In this document: in pieces, positions 1 through 10,441 of the stretch
Position numbering within the stretch: the stretch's first letter is position 1
How the letters are laid out: every line of letters begins with the position of its first letter
Assembly: GCA_947488345.1 (NCBI GenBank)
Contig: CANKZQ010000005.1
Location: 186,001-250,000, forward strand
Direction of reading: 5' to 3'
Length of the DNA stretch: 64,000 nucleotides
From: an uncultured Flavobacteriaceae bacterium
GTDB taxonomy: Bacteria; Bacteroidota; Bacteroidia; Flavobacteriales; Flavobacteriaceae
The notes under the pieces: model-generated
What the model was told of the DNA's origin: nothing
Databases searched by the model: none
The model's input: the letters and a program-made list of their open reading frames with translations, nothing else
Program-made: the position numbers and the translations under genes

Positions 1-2
1 AG

Positions 3-3000
3 CAGATTGTTACGGTTACACAAAGTACCGAGCTTATGGTGATGTTATCTCCCTTAGCGCATAGCCTCGATGAAGTAACACTTGATGTAGGTGCTAGTAA
101 TGATTATGCCATTGAATTGGCTCAAAAGGCATTCAAGCGAATGAGTTCGCTCAGCTCAATAGAAAAATACGGGAAGGCACTCTATCGTCAAAAGGCAAAG
201 AATGGTGCCACATATTCTGAGTTTTCTGAGATTATTTATGACATAAAATACAACACAAGCGGGGTTCAAGATTGGGAAATTATAGAAGGTAGGTATGCCT
301 TAAAAGAAAATAGTGTTAACAATAAAAACTTCACGCTCCTTTCTCGTTTGCTCACCGCAATTCAGCCAAATACCAATGACCTGTTGTTTCCATTGCGAGA
401 ATCTTTAGAAAATTATTACAACGCAAAAATTATAGATCTTCTTAAAACCGATGAAGGAAATATCATTGTGTTATACTTAAAGTCAAAAGCCCAGCTTGCA
501 AAGCCAGCATTTGAAGGCGAAGTATACTTGAACTCGAGAACGTATGACGTCTTAAAAGTAATCGGAACAATAGCTCAAGATGATGTGAAATTAATAAAGC
601 TTACGGAGAAAAATACCTCTAAGAGGAACTATAATTTATCGTATGAAATAGTATTTAAGAAAGACAAGAAATTAGATTTAGTACTAGACTATATTAAAGT
701 ACAGCAAGAATTTGATTATTTTAAAGACAAAGTGTTGAAAACACATGTTTCTTCTGAATCGAATCTATTCTTTTTCGAGTATTATCAACCAATAAGAAAA
801 CGAAAATTGGGGCGGCAGTTTGGTCGTGGAAAGAGCGATTGGGAAAACTTAAATGAAATTGGATATAACGAAAAGTTTTGGCAAGACAATCAAATTGTAA
901 AAAGAACGCCTGTAGAACAAGAAGTTATTAATGCTTTTGAAAAGGGCAATAGATTTGAATCTATGTTTTTGAATAGTAGACAACAAATTGCCTTAATGCA
1001 ATCGGGTATTGCCGGTGATCCATTTATAAAATGGCTCGGTGAAAGCATGCATACATTTGCTGAGAATAATAAAGTACAAAAAGTCTATTTGCATACCAAT
1101 AAAGAGGTGTTTTCATCTGGCGATTATTTGCGGTATAGTGCCTTTGGTGCAATAGGGCCTGAACATTATCAGTCACTCGAAAGTCAGGTACTTCATGTTG
1201 ACCTGATAAATGCAAATAGTAAGATTGTAAAAGCAACGACTTTAGAACTTATAAACGGTCGAGGAAAAGGGTCAATGAAAATTGATAGTGAACTGCCTTC
1301 AGGAATATATCAATTGAGAGCATATACAAACTGGATGCGGAATTTCGACGAGGCTTTCTTTTTTTATAAAACAATAGAGATCTTAGATGGTCAAACGAAT
1401 ACCAATATTACTTCAACAAATACCAATAAAATTGATGTACAATTTTTTCCTGAAGGAGGAGATGCTGTTGCAAATATGATGAATGTTATTGCATTTAAGG
1501 CCATAGGAACTGATGGATTAGGTAAAAAAATAAAAGGTCAGATACTAGATTCGAAGGGACAATTTATTGCAAATATAAATTCGATCTATAGCGGAGCCGG
1601 ATCTTTTAGACTACGACCACAAAAAGGAGAGAAGTATACTGCGGTTTTAAGTGATAACTCCAAATACCCGCTTCCTAACATAAAAAGTGAAGGTTATGTG
1701 ATGCGTATTGATAATAGAAATACCAAAACGGTTCGCGTAAAGGTACAAGCTAGTGAAGGTTTAAAAGACAAGGCCTTTTATATAATTGGTCATATGCGCG
1801 GTAAGAAATACTATCAAACCCGACTCCAGTTTAATGATGCTCCAAGTATTGACTTCGAGATCCCCAAAAACAAGTTGCCAAGTGGTGTTATGACACTCAC
1901 CCTTTTTGATCAGAATAAAAAACCCTATGCCGAACGCATTTTATTTGTAAATAATCAAAATGAGCTAATTGTTCGTACGAAACTGAATAAAAAAACCTTG
2001 AAGGCTAAAGAGAAATTGGTTCTAGATATAAATGTGACTGATCCATCAGGAAGAGCTGTTTCAAGTGCATTCTCATTGGCCGTTACAGATGCCACAATAC
2101 GAGAGAAATCTAGCAACGCTCCAACGATTTTAACACATTTGTTGCTACAATCAGAATTGAAGGGGGTTGTAGAAAATCCAGGGATACATTTTAAAAATCA
2201 AAAGGCATCTACGCGTTCTCGATTAGATTTAATAATGTTAACTCATGGTTGGCGAAGATTTAATTGGGAGCAACTTGACGAACAAAAAAATGATACTATC
2301 AAGAATTTTTTGGTAGATGATAACTATACAGTTTCTGGAATTGCCAGGAATAATAAAAACGGTCTTCTGAAGAATACCACATTGAATATCATTACCAATA
2401 CTGCTGACAAATATGGATTTCAAATGTACCCAACTAGAACAGGGGCCAATGGTAGATTTGAAGTGAATGACTTGAAATATGCTAATCCGCTAAAATTGGT
2501 GTTTTCTGCTTATACGAGTAAAAAAGAGCCTATCGGAGTACAAATCACATTGGATGAGCCAAGAATCGATTTTACCACAGTGCCCAAATCTAACTTTAAT
2601 GGAATTAATAGATCAAAATCACAAAAAGACATTCAGCAAGAAACAAAAATCTATAAACAAGCAGTTTTAGAGCAAAAAAGTAATGCGGTTAATAACTTAG
2701 TCGATGCAGAAACAGATGAAAGATTAGATGTGGTAAATATCAAAGGAAAAGTAGATCGCAGTACACGTTCTCCTGTCAAGTCAAATTTCGGAATTACCCC
2801 TGACGCGACTATTTATATGGATGATCATGCCGTAAGAACGAGTAGTTATTTAAATTTGTTAGGGACAGTGGCTGGTGTTCAAGTGCAAGGTTCTGGTCGC
2901 AATGTGTCAGTTCAAATTAGAAATTTATACTCTCCATTGTGGATCGTCGATGGCGTTCCAATGGAGGCAGAAAGATCAGAACCGTTACCAGAGTCTGAAG

Positions 3001-3452
3001 ATGCTGGTTTAGGAACAAATGCTTTTAAATCTGTAATGCCGGTACCCAATTTTATAACAGATTTAGAACCGAGCATTATCGAGAGAATGGAAGTGTTAAA
3101 GGGCCCTTCTTCAGCGGCATATGGCATAAGAGGAGCTGGAGGTGTTATTCTAATTTATACAAAAAGAGGAAAGGGAAACTATAAAGATGTAGCCACCTCT
3201 GAATTTAATATTAATACGTATTCAGATATCAAAGAATTTTATTTACCCAAATATGATATAGAACCCGAAACAAGAAAAAGAGCCGATTACCGAACTACAG
3301 TATATTGGAATCCTTTGGTGAAAACTGATATTAATGGAAACGCGACTATTACTTTTTTTAATTCTGATACCGCGAAAAAATTACAGATAGCGATTGAAGG
3401 CCTTTCTAATTTTGGAATTCCTGGAGCCTATTTAGAAACTATCGGAAATTAA
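3..3452 (+). CDS. MG2-like / TonB plug-domain protein (5' end missing)
   Basis: The frame is open from base 3, ahead of the first in-frame ATG at 36, so the signal peptide and probably a carboxypeptidase-regulatory-like domain lie outside the window. Counting from that ATG, the segment near residue 350 (VYLHTNKEVFSSGDYLRY) resembles the MG2 repeat of alpha-2-macroglobulin-like proteins. Residues of about 930-1055 form a TonB-receptor plug (LWIVDGVPM, IERMEVLKGPSSAAYGIRG, GGVILIYTKRG). No beta-barrel follows: the protein ends about 75 residues later. This barrel-less arrangement is known from large Bacteroidota surface or periplasmic proteins of unclear function. It is not a transporter by itself; a partner or scaffolding role at the outer membrane is an inference. 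Confidence 0.8.
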   Translation, partial: QIVTVTQSTELMVMLSPLAHSLDEVTLDVGASNDYAIELAQKAFKRMSSLSSIEKYGKALYRQKAKNGATYSEFSEIIYDIKYNTSGVQDWEIIEGRYALKENSVNNKNFTLLSRLLTAIQPNTNDLLFPLRESLENYYNAKIIDLLKTDEGNIIVLYLKSKAQLAKPAFEGEVYLNSRTYDVLKVIGTIAQDDVKLIKLTEKNTSKRNYNLSYEIVFKKDKKLDLVLDYIKVQQEFDYFKDKVLKTHVSSESNLFFFEYYQPIRKRKLGRQFGRGKSDWENLNEIGYNEKFWQDNQIVKRTPVEQEVINAFEKGNRFESMFLNSRQQIALMQSGIAGDPFIKWLGESMHTFAENNKVQKVYLHTNKEVFSSGDYLRYSAFGAIGPEHYQSLESQVLHVDLINANSKIVKATTLELINGRGKGSMKIDSELPSGIYQLRAYTNWMRNFDEAFFFYKTIEILDGQTNTNITSTNTNKIDVQFFPEGGDAVANMMNVIAFKAIGTDGLGKKIKGQILDSKGQFIANINSIYSGAGSFRLRPQKGEKYTAVLSDNSKYPLPNIKSEGYVMRIDNRNTKTVRVKVQASEGLKDKAFYIIGHMRGKKYYQTRLQFNDAPSIDFEIPKNKLPSGVMTLTLFDQNKKPYAERILFVNNQNELIVRTKLNKKTLKAKEKLVLDINVTDPSGRAVSSAFSLAVTDATIREKSSNAPTILTHLLLQSELKGVVENPGIHFKNQKASTRSRLDLIMLTHGWRRFNWEQLDEQKNDTIKNFLVDDNYTVSGIARNNKNGLLKNTTLNIITNTADKYGFQMYPTRTGANGRFEVNDLKYANPLKLVFSAYTSKKEPIGVQITLDEPRIDFTTVPKSNFNGINRSKSQKDIQQETKIYKQAVLEQKSNAVNNLVDAETDERLDVVNIKGKVDRSTRSPVKSNFGITPDATIYMDDHAVRTSSYLNLLGTVAGVQVQGSGRNVSVQIRNLYSPLWIVDGVPMEAERSEPLPESEDAGLGTNAFKSVMPVPNFITDLEPSIIERMEVLKGPSSAAYGIRGAGGVILIYTKRGKGNYKDVATSEFNINTYSDIKEFYLPKYDIEPETRKRADYRTTVYWNPLVKTDINGNATITFFNSDTAKKLQIAIEGLSNFGIPGAYLETIGN

Positions 3453-3482
3453 AACGGTAGGTATTTGCAATGAGTTGATTTC

Positions 3483-3516
3483 TTGAGATTTACTATAGAT
3501 TTGTGCCTTACTTTTG
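3483..3516 (+). promoter_or_regulatory. Candidate promoter for a small RNA
   Basis: TTG at 3483-3485 and TACTTTTG at 3509-3516 match the Bacteroidota -33 (TTG) and -7 (TAnnTTTG) elements with a 23-nt spacer. A second TAnnTTTG (TAGATTTG) lies at 3496-3503. No plus-strand protein gene follows before tex, which is on the minus strand, so the promoter points at the RNA candidate described next. Confidence 0.45.
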
Positions 3517-3522
3517 TACCAT

Positions 3523-3613
3523 AAAAGAGAGACTAATCTTAGAGCGTTGATTTTCCTCCCGAAAATGTCGGCATTGGGTATCAAAATAATATTTAAGAGA
3601 GCCTCTTTTTTTT
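3523..3613 (+). ncRNA. Candidate small RNA of about 90 nt
   Basis: A promoter-like pair upstream and a T8 tract at the end bound a short plus-strand unit with no reading frame of note. Inside, ATTTTC (3550-3555) and GAAAAT (3561-3566) form a 6-bp stem that exposes a CTCCC loop. At the 3' end AAGAG/CTCTT around AGC makes a short hairpin directly before the T tract, as in an intrinsic terminator. The 5' AAAAGAG could alternatively pair with the 3' CTCTTTT and close the whole molecule. The last bases touch the end of tex on the opposite strand. No RNA family is recognised; the call rests on layout only. Confidence 0.35.
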
Positions 3614-5738
3614 ATGCGTGTAATTTCAATTGTATTCGCTTCCGCGGAATATCTACATCCAATACTTTTACAATAATTTGCTGATGCAAACTCACATGTT
3701 CACTCACATCTTTCACGAAAGTGTCTGAAAGATTAGAAACATGGATCAATCCACTTTCTTTAATGCCAACATCTACAAAACAACCAAAATTTGTGATGTT
3801 ATTTACAATACCCGGAAGTAACTGACCTTCTCTAAGATCGTTTATAGTCTTAATACTTTGATTAAAAGTGAAAACTTTCGCCTGCGCTCTTGGATCTAAG
3901 CCAGGTTTTTCTAATTCAGAGACGATATCTGTTAAAGTTGGTAAACCCACAGTATCGGTAATGTATTGTTGTAAATTAATTTTTTGAAGGATGGTTTTAT
4001 TACCAATTAATTCAGCAACCGTGGTATGTTGTTCTTTTGCGATTTGAGAGACAATTGCATAACTTTCGGGGTGAACGGCAGAGTCATCTAATGGGTTTTT
4101 GGCATTTTTGATACGTAAAAAACCTGCACCTTGCTCAAATGCCTTGCCGCCTAAACGCGGTACTTTTTTAATTTCTTGTCTAGAGTTAAAACCACCTTGC
4201 GCTGTTCTATAGCTCACAATATTTTCTGCTAATTTCGGACCAATACCAGAGACATAACTCAATAAAGATTGACTTGCTGTGTTGATATTGACACCGACCT
4301 TGTTGACACAATTTTCTACTACGGTATCTAATCTTTTTTTAAGCTTCGTTTGATCTACATCATGCTGATATTGCCCAACACCAATCGATTTGGCATCAAT
4401 TTTTACCAATTCTGCTAATGGATCTGCCAAACGACGTCCGATAGAAACGGCACCACGAACAGTCACATCATAATTTGGGAATTCATCACGAGCAATTTTT
4501 GATGCCGAATAAATGGATGCTCCAGCCTCACTAACCACAAATACTTGAATGTCATTTTTAAACTGAATCCTACGAATCAGTTGCTCAGTTTCTCGAGAAG
4601 CTGTGCCGTTTCCAATTGCAATTGCTTCAATTTTGTAGGCATCCACTAAAGAACTGATTTTTTTAATGGCTCCTTTCAAATCGTTTTGTGGCGCATGTGG
4701 ATAGATGGTTTCGTTGTATTCCAATCCGCCTTGAGCGTTCAAACATACTACTTTACAACCACTTCTATAGCCTGGGTCAATTGCCAAAATATTCTTTTCC
4801 CCTAATGGCGCACCAAGCAAGAGCTGTTGTAGGTTTTTGGCAAAAACATTGATGGCCGCTTCGTCGGCTTTTTCTTTGGCTAGTTGTAAGGCTTCATTTG
4901 ACAATGATGGTAAAAGCAACCGTTTGTAAGCATCGGCTATAGCGATTTCTAGTTGATCGGTGCAATCGTTCTGCGAACGAATAATTCGATCTTCTATTTT
5001 GGTCATTGCCCGATGGTCGTCAATGGCGATTTTTACGCGGATATACCCTTCATTTTCGGCCCTTAAAATGGCCAATAGACGGTGTGAAGGACAACGATTT
5101 AAGGATTCATTCCATTCAAAATAATCTCTGAATTTTTGTGCTTTTTCGTCATCGACTTTTGTTTTGATCACTTTCGTAGAAATAACAGCATGTCGCTCGA
5201 GTTGGTAACGAATATTGTTTCTAATATCGGTACGTTCATTGATCCATTCGGCAATGATATAACGAGCACCTTGAAGCGCTTCTTCTTCACTTAAGACATC
5301 GTTTGTTATGTATTTCGACGTGATGAATTGAAGATCGTTGGCACGCTGGCTCATGATGATTTTGGCAAGCGGTTCAAGACCATTGTTTCGAGCGGTTTCG
5401 GCTTTCGTTTTGCGCTTTTTCTTGTAGGGTAGGTACAAGTCTTCTAAGCTGGTTATATCTTGAGCGTTCTTTATTTTTTGTTCTAATTCAGGTGTCAAAA
5501 CGTCCTGCTCGGTAATAGCCTTTAAAATCGTGGTTTTACGCTTTTCTAATTCTTCAAACTGTGACTTATAAGTAACAATAGCACCTAATTGAACTTCGTC
5601 TAAATTCCCTGTTTTTTCTTTTCGATAACGAGAGATAAACGGAATGGTACAATCTTGATTGAGGAGTTCAATGGTATGTTGAATGCCTGTTAAGGGTAGT
5701 TTTGTTCGAGATTGAATGAATTGTACGATTTGACTCAT
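3612..5738 (-). CDS. tex: Tex-family RNA-binding protein
   Basis: This 708-residue cytoplasmic protein has the full Tex order: an N-terminal helical Tex domain, a YqgF/RNase H-like fold near residues 320-440 (starting at DPGYRSGCKVV), paired helix-hairpin-helix motifs near 485-545 (SYVSGIGPKLAENIVSYR, KVPRLGGKAFEQGAGF) and a C-terminal S1 domain near 635-705 (GIVNNITNFGCFVDVG, GLIHVSNLSD). Length and domains match Tex/YhgF proteins, which bind nucleic acid and are linked to transcription. It starts at an ATG and stands alone: the neighbour upstream is divergent. The stop codon lies in the T tract that ends the opposing RNA candidate. Confidence 0.95.
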   Translation of the reverse strand: MSQIVQFIQSRTKLPLTGIQHTIELLNQDCTIPFISRYRKEKTGNLDEVQLGAIVTYKSQFEELEKRKTTILKAITEQDVLTPELEQKIKNAQDITSLEDLYLPYKKKRKTKAETARNNGLEPLAKIIMSQRANDLQFITSKYITNDVLSEEEALQGARYIIAEWINERTDIRNNIRYQLERHAVISTKVIKTKVDDEKAQKFRDYFEWNESLNRCPSHRLLAILRAENEGYIRVKIAIDDHRAMTKIEDRIIRSQNDCTDQLEIAIADAYKRLLLPSLSNEALQLAKEKADEAAINVFAKNLQQLLLGAPLGEKNILAIDPGYRSGCKVVCLNAQGGLEYNETIYPHAPQNDLKGAIKKISSLVDAYKIEAIAIGNGTASRETEQLIRRIQFKNDIQVFVVSEAGASIYSASKIARDEFPNYDVTVRGAVSIGRRLADPLAELVKIDAKSIGVGQYQHDVDQTKLKKRLDTVVENCVNKVGVNINTASQSLLSYVSGIGPKLAENIVSYRTAQGGFNSRQEIKKVPRLGGKAFEQGAGFLRIKNAKNPLDDSAVHPESYAIVSQIAKEQHTTVAELIGNKTILQKINLQQYITDTVGLPTLTDIVSELEKPGLDPRAQAKVFTFNQSIKTINDLREGQLLPGIVNNITNFGCFVDVGIKESGLIHVSNLSDTFVKDVSEHVSLHQQIIVKVLDVDIPRKRIQLKLHA

Positions 5739-5848
5739 ATTGTTTAATGAAATTAGGATGTAAAATTAAGCGAATAAATTCTTTTTTAACACAAATTGAT
5801 AGAATTCAATTTAAGAAATGAATACCTTTATAAAAGAATTTAAAAATT

Positions 5849-6763
5849 ATGAAGAAAGTAGCTCATATTGTTTCGATTATCTTATTGTTTACCCAATTTT
5901 CTTGTAGTCAAGAAACGAAGAAAACTCCACCGAAAGAGGTTGATATTACCAAGTATTGGACCCAAGGTTTAGCAGAAATTAATGTCTACAAGCTATCTCA
6001 AAACAGGTATCAAGAAAATCACGATGGGCAGTTGATAAGTGTTTTTGTACGCGAAGATTTTTTACATCAAAAGCAAGTAAAAAACGAACGTTATACCAAT
6101 CAAAATACAACCACTATTTTAAAGAATATTCAGCTGCGAAAATTCACCACAGGTGTGTACGATTATTCGATGTTTACGTCGACATTTACACCCTTAGATA
6201 GAAAACAATTTCCGAAAACGTTGAAAGTATCTAGTTCTTCACAAGAATGGTGCGGCAATCTATATGTACAATTTAACTATCGAAATAATGCTTACGATAC
6301 CGAGTTGCGCTCTTATTTTGAAGGCGAGGGAGATCAAAATGTAACCATCAATGATGGAGTACTAGAAGACGAACTTTTTAATGTATTACGAATGGATCCC
6401 AATGCGGTGCCGCAAGGAGATTTTAAAATGATCCCGTCGGCGAATTATATACAATTAAGACATGCAAAACTAGTGAGTGTTGCTGCTAAAGGAGCTCTTC
6501 AAAACTATGAAGAAAAGGAATTTTCGGGGACCAATTTGAAAGAATATATCGTCGAGATGCCAAGTTTAAAAAGAACCTTACGCATTGTTTTCGAGAATGC
6601 GGCACCTTACAAGATTGTAGGTTGGTTAGATAGTTATCCTTCTGCTTTCGATCAAAAAATAAGAACGACTACTATCACCTTACAACAACAAAAAATGCTG
6701 GATTATTGGAGCAAGAACTCATTGAAAGACGCAAAACTCCGCAAAGAACTAGGGATTCGCTAA
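5849..6763 (+). CDS. Conserved lipoprotein of unknown function
   Basis: The 304-residue product starts with a lipoprotein signal (hydrophobic stretch then a FSCSQE lipobox-like Cys near residue 19), so it is probably anchored in a membrane facing the periplasm or surface. The rest is a soluble beta-rich domain with WCGNLYVQF and GEGDQ motifs. I recall similar flavobacterial proteins being labelled 'septum formation inhibitor Maf', but none of the Maf nucleotide pyrophosphatase motifs are visible, so I do not support that name. Its stop codon overlaps the stop of convergent metG by four bases, leaving no room for a terminator. Confidence 0.7.
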   Translation: MKKVAHIVSIILLFTQFSCSQETKKTPPKEVDITKYWTQGLAEINVYKLSQNRYQENHDGQLISVFVREDFLHQKQVKNERYTNQNTTTILKNIQLRKFTTGVYDYSMFTSTFTPLDRKQFPKTLKVSSSSQEWCGNLYVQFNYRNNAYDTELRSYFEGEGDQNVTINDGVLEDELFNVLRMDPNAVPQGDFKMIPSANYIQLRHAKLVSVAAKGALQNYEEKEFSGTNLKEYIVEMPSLKRTLRIVFENAAPYKIVGWLDSYPSAFDQKIRTTTITLQQQKMLDYWSKNSLKDAKLRKELGIR

Positions 6764-8826
6764 CTCACCTGTTCTCCATTAGCAACCGACTCATTTTCGG
6801 GCTCTATAAAAGCGAGTTTTCCATCAGGAGTATCTGTCATTAAGATCATCCCTTGACTTTCAACGCCTCTTAATTTTCTCGGTGCCAAATTACAAAGTAC
6901 TGTTACTCTTTGACCAATAATTTCTTCGGGAGAAAAACTTTCGGCGATACCAGAAACGATCGTTCTTGTATCGATACCCACATCGACTTTTAGCTGAAGT
7001 AATTTTTTTGTCTTAGGCACTTTAGTCGCCTCTAAAATGGTGCCGACCCTCATATCTAATTTGGTGAAATCATCGAATTCGATGGTGTCTTTTTGTGGAG
7101 CTACTGTTTTATTTGCCGCTTCATTAGCTTGTTTTGAAGCTTGCAACTTATCTAATTGTTGCTGTACTTCGGCGTCTTCGATTTTAGCAAATAATAACTC
7201 ACCCTTTCCTATTTGATGCCCCGCTGGCAATAAACCATTCGCTGTTTTAATAGTGTCCCAAGAAGCTAGTCCGTCAAGTTCAGAATGACGAAGAATGTTT
7301 TTCAACTTCTTAGAAGTAAAGGGTAAAAAGGGTTCACACAAAATGGCTAATCCGCTTGCAATCTGAAGTGCCACAAATAGTATTGTTTGCACACGCTCAG
7401 GATCCGTTTTGATAACCTTCCAAGGCTCTTCATCTGCCAAATATTTATTCCCTAATCGCGCCAAATTCATCAATTCAACCAAGGCCTCTCTAAAACGATA
7501 ACGCTCGATAGATTTTGAAATAATTTGAGGATATTTTTTTAGTGATCCTAGTGTGTCTTCATCAATATCTGTAAAGGTCGCCGGAGAAGGTACTTGCCCA
7601 TCATAATATTTATTGGTTAGTACAACAACACGATTGATAAAGTTTCCAAAAATAGCCACCAATTCATTGTTGTTTCTCGCTTGAAAATCTTTCCAGGTAA
7701 AATCATTATCCTTACTTTCTGGAGCATTGGCCGTTAATGTATAACGAAGTACATCTTGTTTTTCAGGAAAATCTACTAAATATTCATGCAGCCAAACTGC
7801 CCAATTTTTAGAGGTTGAAATTTTGTTGCCCTCAAGGTTTAGGAACTCATTCGCGGGCACATTCTCAGGTAAGACATAACTGCCTTCCGCCTTGAGCATA
7901 CTCGGAAAAATAATACAGTGAAATACAATGTTATCTTTACCTATGAAGTGCAATAGTTTGGTGTCTTTATCTTTCCAATATGGCTCCCAATCAATTCCTT
8001 TTTCGGCAGCCCACTCCTTTGTTGATGAAATATAACCAATCGGTGCATCAAACCATACATACAATACTTTTCCTTCTCCACCCTCTACAGGCACCGGAAT
8101 TCCCCAATCGAGGTCACGGGTTACGGCTCTCGGACGTAAACCATCATCGACCCACGATTTTACTTGACCATACACATTGGGTTTCCAATCTTCCTTATGG
8201 CCTTCAAGAATCCATTCTTTTAAGAATGGTTCGTATTGATCTAAGGGTAAAAACCAATGTTTCGTTTCTTTTAAACTTGGCGTATTTCCTGTAATAGCCG
8301 ATTTAGGATTGATCAAATCGGTCGCATTATGACTTGTGCCACAATTTTCACATTGATCACCATAACTTTCTTCAAAACCGCATTTCGGACAAGTACCAAC
8401 AACAAATCGATCTGCTAAAAACTGATTCGCTTCGGCATCGTATAATTGTTGATTCGTCTCTTCGATGAATTTACCCTCATCATACAATTTCTTAAAAAAT
8501 TCAGAGGCTGTATCGTGGTGTATTTTTGCTGAAGTACGCGAGTAATTATCAAAAGAAATACCAAATTCTTTGAAAGAATCTTTAATCATCGCATGATATT
8601 TATCTACGACTTGTTGCGGGGTTACACCTTCTTTCTTCGCTTTGATCGTAATGGGCACTCCGTGTTCATCAGAACCACAAATATAGGCCACATCATTACC
8701 TTTTAAACGCTGAAAACGCGCATAGATATCTGCCGGCACGTATACCCCAGCTAAATGACCAATATGTACAGGTCCGTTTGTATAAGGTAATGCCGCAGTA
8801 ATCGTATATCTTTTAGGTGTATTCAT
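6760..8826 (-). CDS. metG: Methionine--tRNA ligase
   Basis: Charges tRNA-Met with methionine in the cytoplasm. The HIGH motif is at PVHIGHLAG near the N-terminus. A zinc knuckle with two CxxC pairs ([13 protein letters not shown]) sits in the connective domain, and the KMSKS loop appears as KISTSK. The last ~110 residues form an EMAP/Arc1p-type tRNA-binding domain ([14 protein letters not shown]). I place the start at 8826 ([18 protein letters not shown]). A longer frame reaches 8847, but a -7-type box on this strand (TACTTTTG, 8845-8852) overlaps that extension, so a transcript would begin downstream of it. Confidence 0.96.
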   Translation of the reverse strand: MNTPKRYTITAALPYTNGPVHIGHLAGVYVPADIYARFQRLKGNDVAYICGSDEHGVPITIKAKKEGVTPQQVVDKYHAMIKDSFKEFGISFDNYSRTSAKIHHDTASEFFKKLYDEGKFIEETNQQLYDAEANQFLADRFVVGTCPKCGFEESYGDQCENCGTSHNATDLINPKSAITGNTPSLKETKHWFLPLDQYEPFLKEWILEGHKEDWKPNVYGQVKSWVDDGLRPRAVTRDLDWGIPVPVEGGEGKVLYVWFDAPIGYISSTKEWAAEKGIDWEPYWKDKDTKLLHFIGKDNIVFHCIIFPSMLKAEGSYVLPENVPANEFLNLEGNKISTSKNWAVWLHEYLVDFPEKQDVLRYTLTANAPESKDNDFTWKDFQARNNNELVAIFGNFINRVVVLTNKYYDGQVPSPATFTDIDEDTLGSLKKYPQIISKSIERYRFREALVELMNLARLGNKYLADEEPWKVIKTDPERVQTILFVALQIASGLAILCEPFLPFTSKKLKNILRHSELDGLASWDTIKTANGLLPAGHQIGKGELLFAKIEDAEVQQQLDKLQASKQANEAANKTVAPQKDTIEFDDFTKLDMRVGTILEATKVPKTKKLLQLKVDVGIDTRTIVSGIAESFSPEEIIGQRVTVLCNLAPRKLRGVESQGMILMTDTPDGKLAFIEPENESVANGEQVS

Positions 8827-8844
8827 TTCAAAAAATTGGTTTGG

Positions 8845-8852
8845 CAAAAGTA
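8845..8852 (-). promoter_or_regulatory. -7 box of metG
   Basis: The minus strand reads TACTTTTG, matching TAnnTTTG. It would start transcription about 10 nt ahead of the ATG at 8826. No clear -33 TTG is visible at the right distance. Confidence 0.4.
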
Positions 8853-8954
8853 AGAAAAATGGACTATACCGAGAGCGTATATACTATATTTTGATACTTT
8901 TTGAGTCAGATATGCGTTTATAGAGAAATATGTATTTTTACAAAAGGCAAAAGA

Positions 8955-9974
8955 ATGATAAAAATTAAGCTAAACAATCGTTTGCTCATCGTGATGATGA
9001 TGCTTTGTGTTGCTAATGGTTTTTCTCAAAATCAGCGCCCCAAATATATCAACTCTCCACTTATGCAACCAACATATTTACAAAAAGGTGATACCGTCAT
9101 GATCGTTGCGACCGCAGGAATTTTAAAGGAAAAAGCGATTGTCGACGATGCTGTTATACTGCTACAAGAATGGGGGCTGAATGTTAAATTAGGAAGACAT
9201 TTATATGCTAATGGAAATCATTTCGCGGGATCAGATGCACAACGAACTGAAGATTTTCAGGCAGCCTTAGATGACGATAGTGTTAAAGCGATTTGGTGCG
9301 CTCGAGGCGGATACGGAACCGTGAGAATGATAGATGCCTTGGATTTTTCAAAATTCAGTGAAAATCCCAAATGGATTGTAGGTTTTTCTGATGTGACTGT
9401 ACTACATAATGAAGTGCATAATTTAGGAAGAGAGTCTATTCATGGGATTATGCCATCTACGTATCGACCCGATAATAAAGAGCAGAAAAAAGCCTTAAAA
9501 TCATTAAAAAGAGCACTTTTTGGAAAGAGTTTAGAATACAAAACATCAAAATCTGATTTTAATAAACCTGGGACAGCTAATGGCCAATTAATTGGAGGTA
9601 ACCTATCCATATTATATAGTTTGTTAGGCTCTAAATCGTCTATGAAAACGGATGGGAAAATTCTATTTATTGAAGATCTCGGAGAATATGTATACCACAT
9701 CGATCGTATGATGCAAAATTTAAAACGGAATGGTTATTTCGAGAATTGTTATGGTTTGGTTGTTGGAGGAATTTCAGATATACGTGAAAATGATACCGAT
9801 TTTGGTAAACCCGTCGAACAAGTGATTTTGGATGTCGTTTCTGAGTATGATTTTCCTGTAGTTTTTGACTTTCCCGCTGGTCATATTAGAGACAATCGAA
9901 CGCTTATTTTAGGGCGAGAGGTTTCATTAGAGGTCAAGAAAGGAAAGAAAGCCATACTCAAGTTCAAAGAGTAA
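8955..9974 (+). CDS. Peptidase S66, LD-carboxypeptidase-like
   Basis: Members cleave the L,D bond before the terminal D-Ala of tetrapeptides during peptidoglycan recycling. From the ATG at 8955 the protein has 339 residues, with an export signal ending near residue 24 (VANGFSQN), which suggests a periplasmic enzyme rather than the usual cytoplasmic LdcA. The family core is present: CARGGYGTVRM, then GFSDVT with the likely nucleophile Ser145, a Glu in FIEDLGEYVYHIDRMM, and a late His in FPAGHIRDN. A longer frame from 8901 would put 18 non-signal residues in front, so I reject it. The stop overlaps the next start by one base (TAATG), implying coupling. Confidence 0.88.
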   Translation: MIKIKLNNRLLIVMMMLCVANGFSQNQRPKYINSPLMQPTYLQKGDTVMIVATAGILKEKAIVDDAVILLQEWGLNVKLGRHLYANGNHFAGSDAQRTEDFQAALDDDSVKAIWCARGGYGTVRMIDALDFSKFSENPKWIVGFSDVTVLHNEVHNLGRESIHGIMPSTYRPDNKEQKKALKSLKRALFGKSLEYKTSKSDFNKPGTANGQLIGGNLSILYSLLGSKSSMKTDGKILFIEDLGEYVYHIDRMMQNLKRNGYFENCYGLVVGGISDIRENDTDFGKPVEQVILDVVSEYDFPVVFDFPAGHIRDNRTLILGREVSLEVKKGKKAILKFKE

Positions 9975-10333
9975 TGGCACAGCACAATGAACTTGGTAAA
10001 AAAGGCGAACAATTAGCCATAGACTTTTTACTCAAAAAAGGATATACTATTTGTGATACCAACTGGCGCTATCAAAAGGCAGAAGTAGATATTATTGCTC
10101 AAAAAGAGGAGATATTAGCTGTAGTTGAGGTCAAAACACGTTCTTCCACTGATTTTGGAAATCCACAGGATTTTGTGAGTCCTAAGAAAATTAAATTGTT
10201 AGTGAAGGCGATGGATGAATATGTGAGGTCGAAAGATTTGGAGGTTGAGGTTCGCTTTGATATTATTGCTATTGTTCAAAAAAACAAGAATTACACCATC
10301 GAGCATATTGAAGATGCTTTTTTTCATTTTTAG
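9974..10333 (+). CDS. YraN/UPF0102 family nuclease-like protein
   Basis: This 119-residue protein matches the UPF0102 pattern: LGKKGEQLAIDFLLKKGY at the start, then AEVDIIAQ and VVEVKTRSS, which carry the D...ExK residues of a restriction-endonuclease-like (PD-(D/E)xK) fold. It is probably cytoplasmic. Its biological role is not settled; a nuclease function is inferred from the fold. It shares one base with the stop of the LD-carboxypeptidase gene and is probably cotranslated with it. Confidence 0.88.
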   Translation: MAQHNELGKKGEQLAIDFLLKKGYTICDTNWRYQKAEVDIIAQKEEILAVVEVKTRSSTDFGNPQDFVSPKKIKLLVKAMDEYVRSKDLEVEVRFDIIAIVQKNKNYTIEHIEDAFFHF

Positions 10334-10441
10334 TTGTATGTAACCTTTCTACACATCATTTTCTGTCGTTTATACATAAAATGAGACTTGAGTTAATTAA
10401 TTTTCGTTACTTGTTGCTTACTAAACAGTAAATTGTTGAAA

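Noticed and set aside
5849-6763. Maf-type nucleotide pyrophosphatase label for the lipoprotein
   Set aside because: No Maf motif is seen, and the protein carries a lipoprotein signal.
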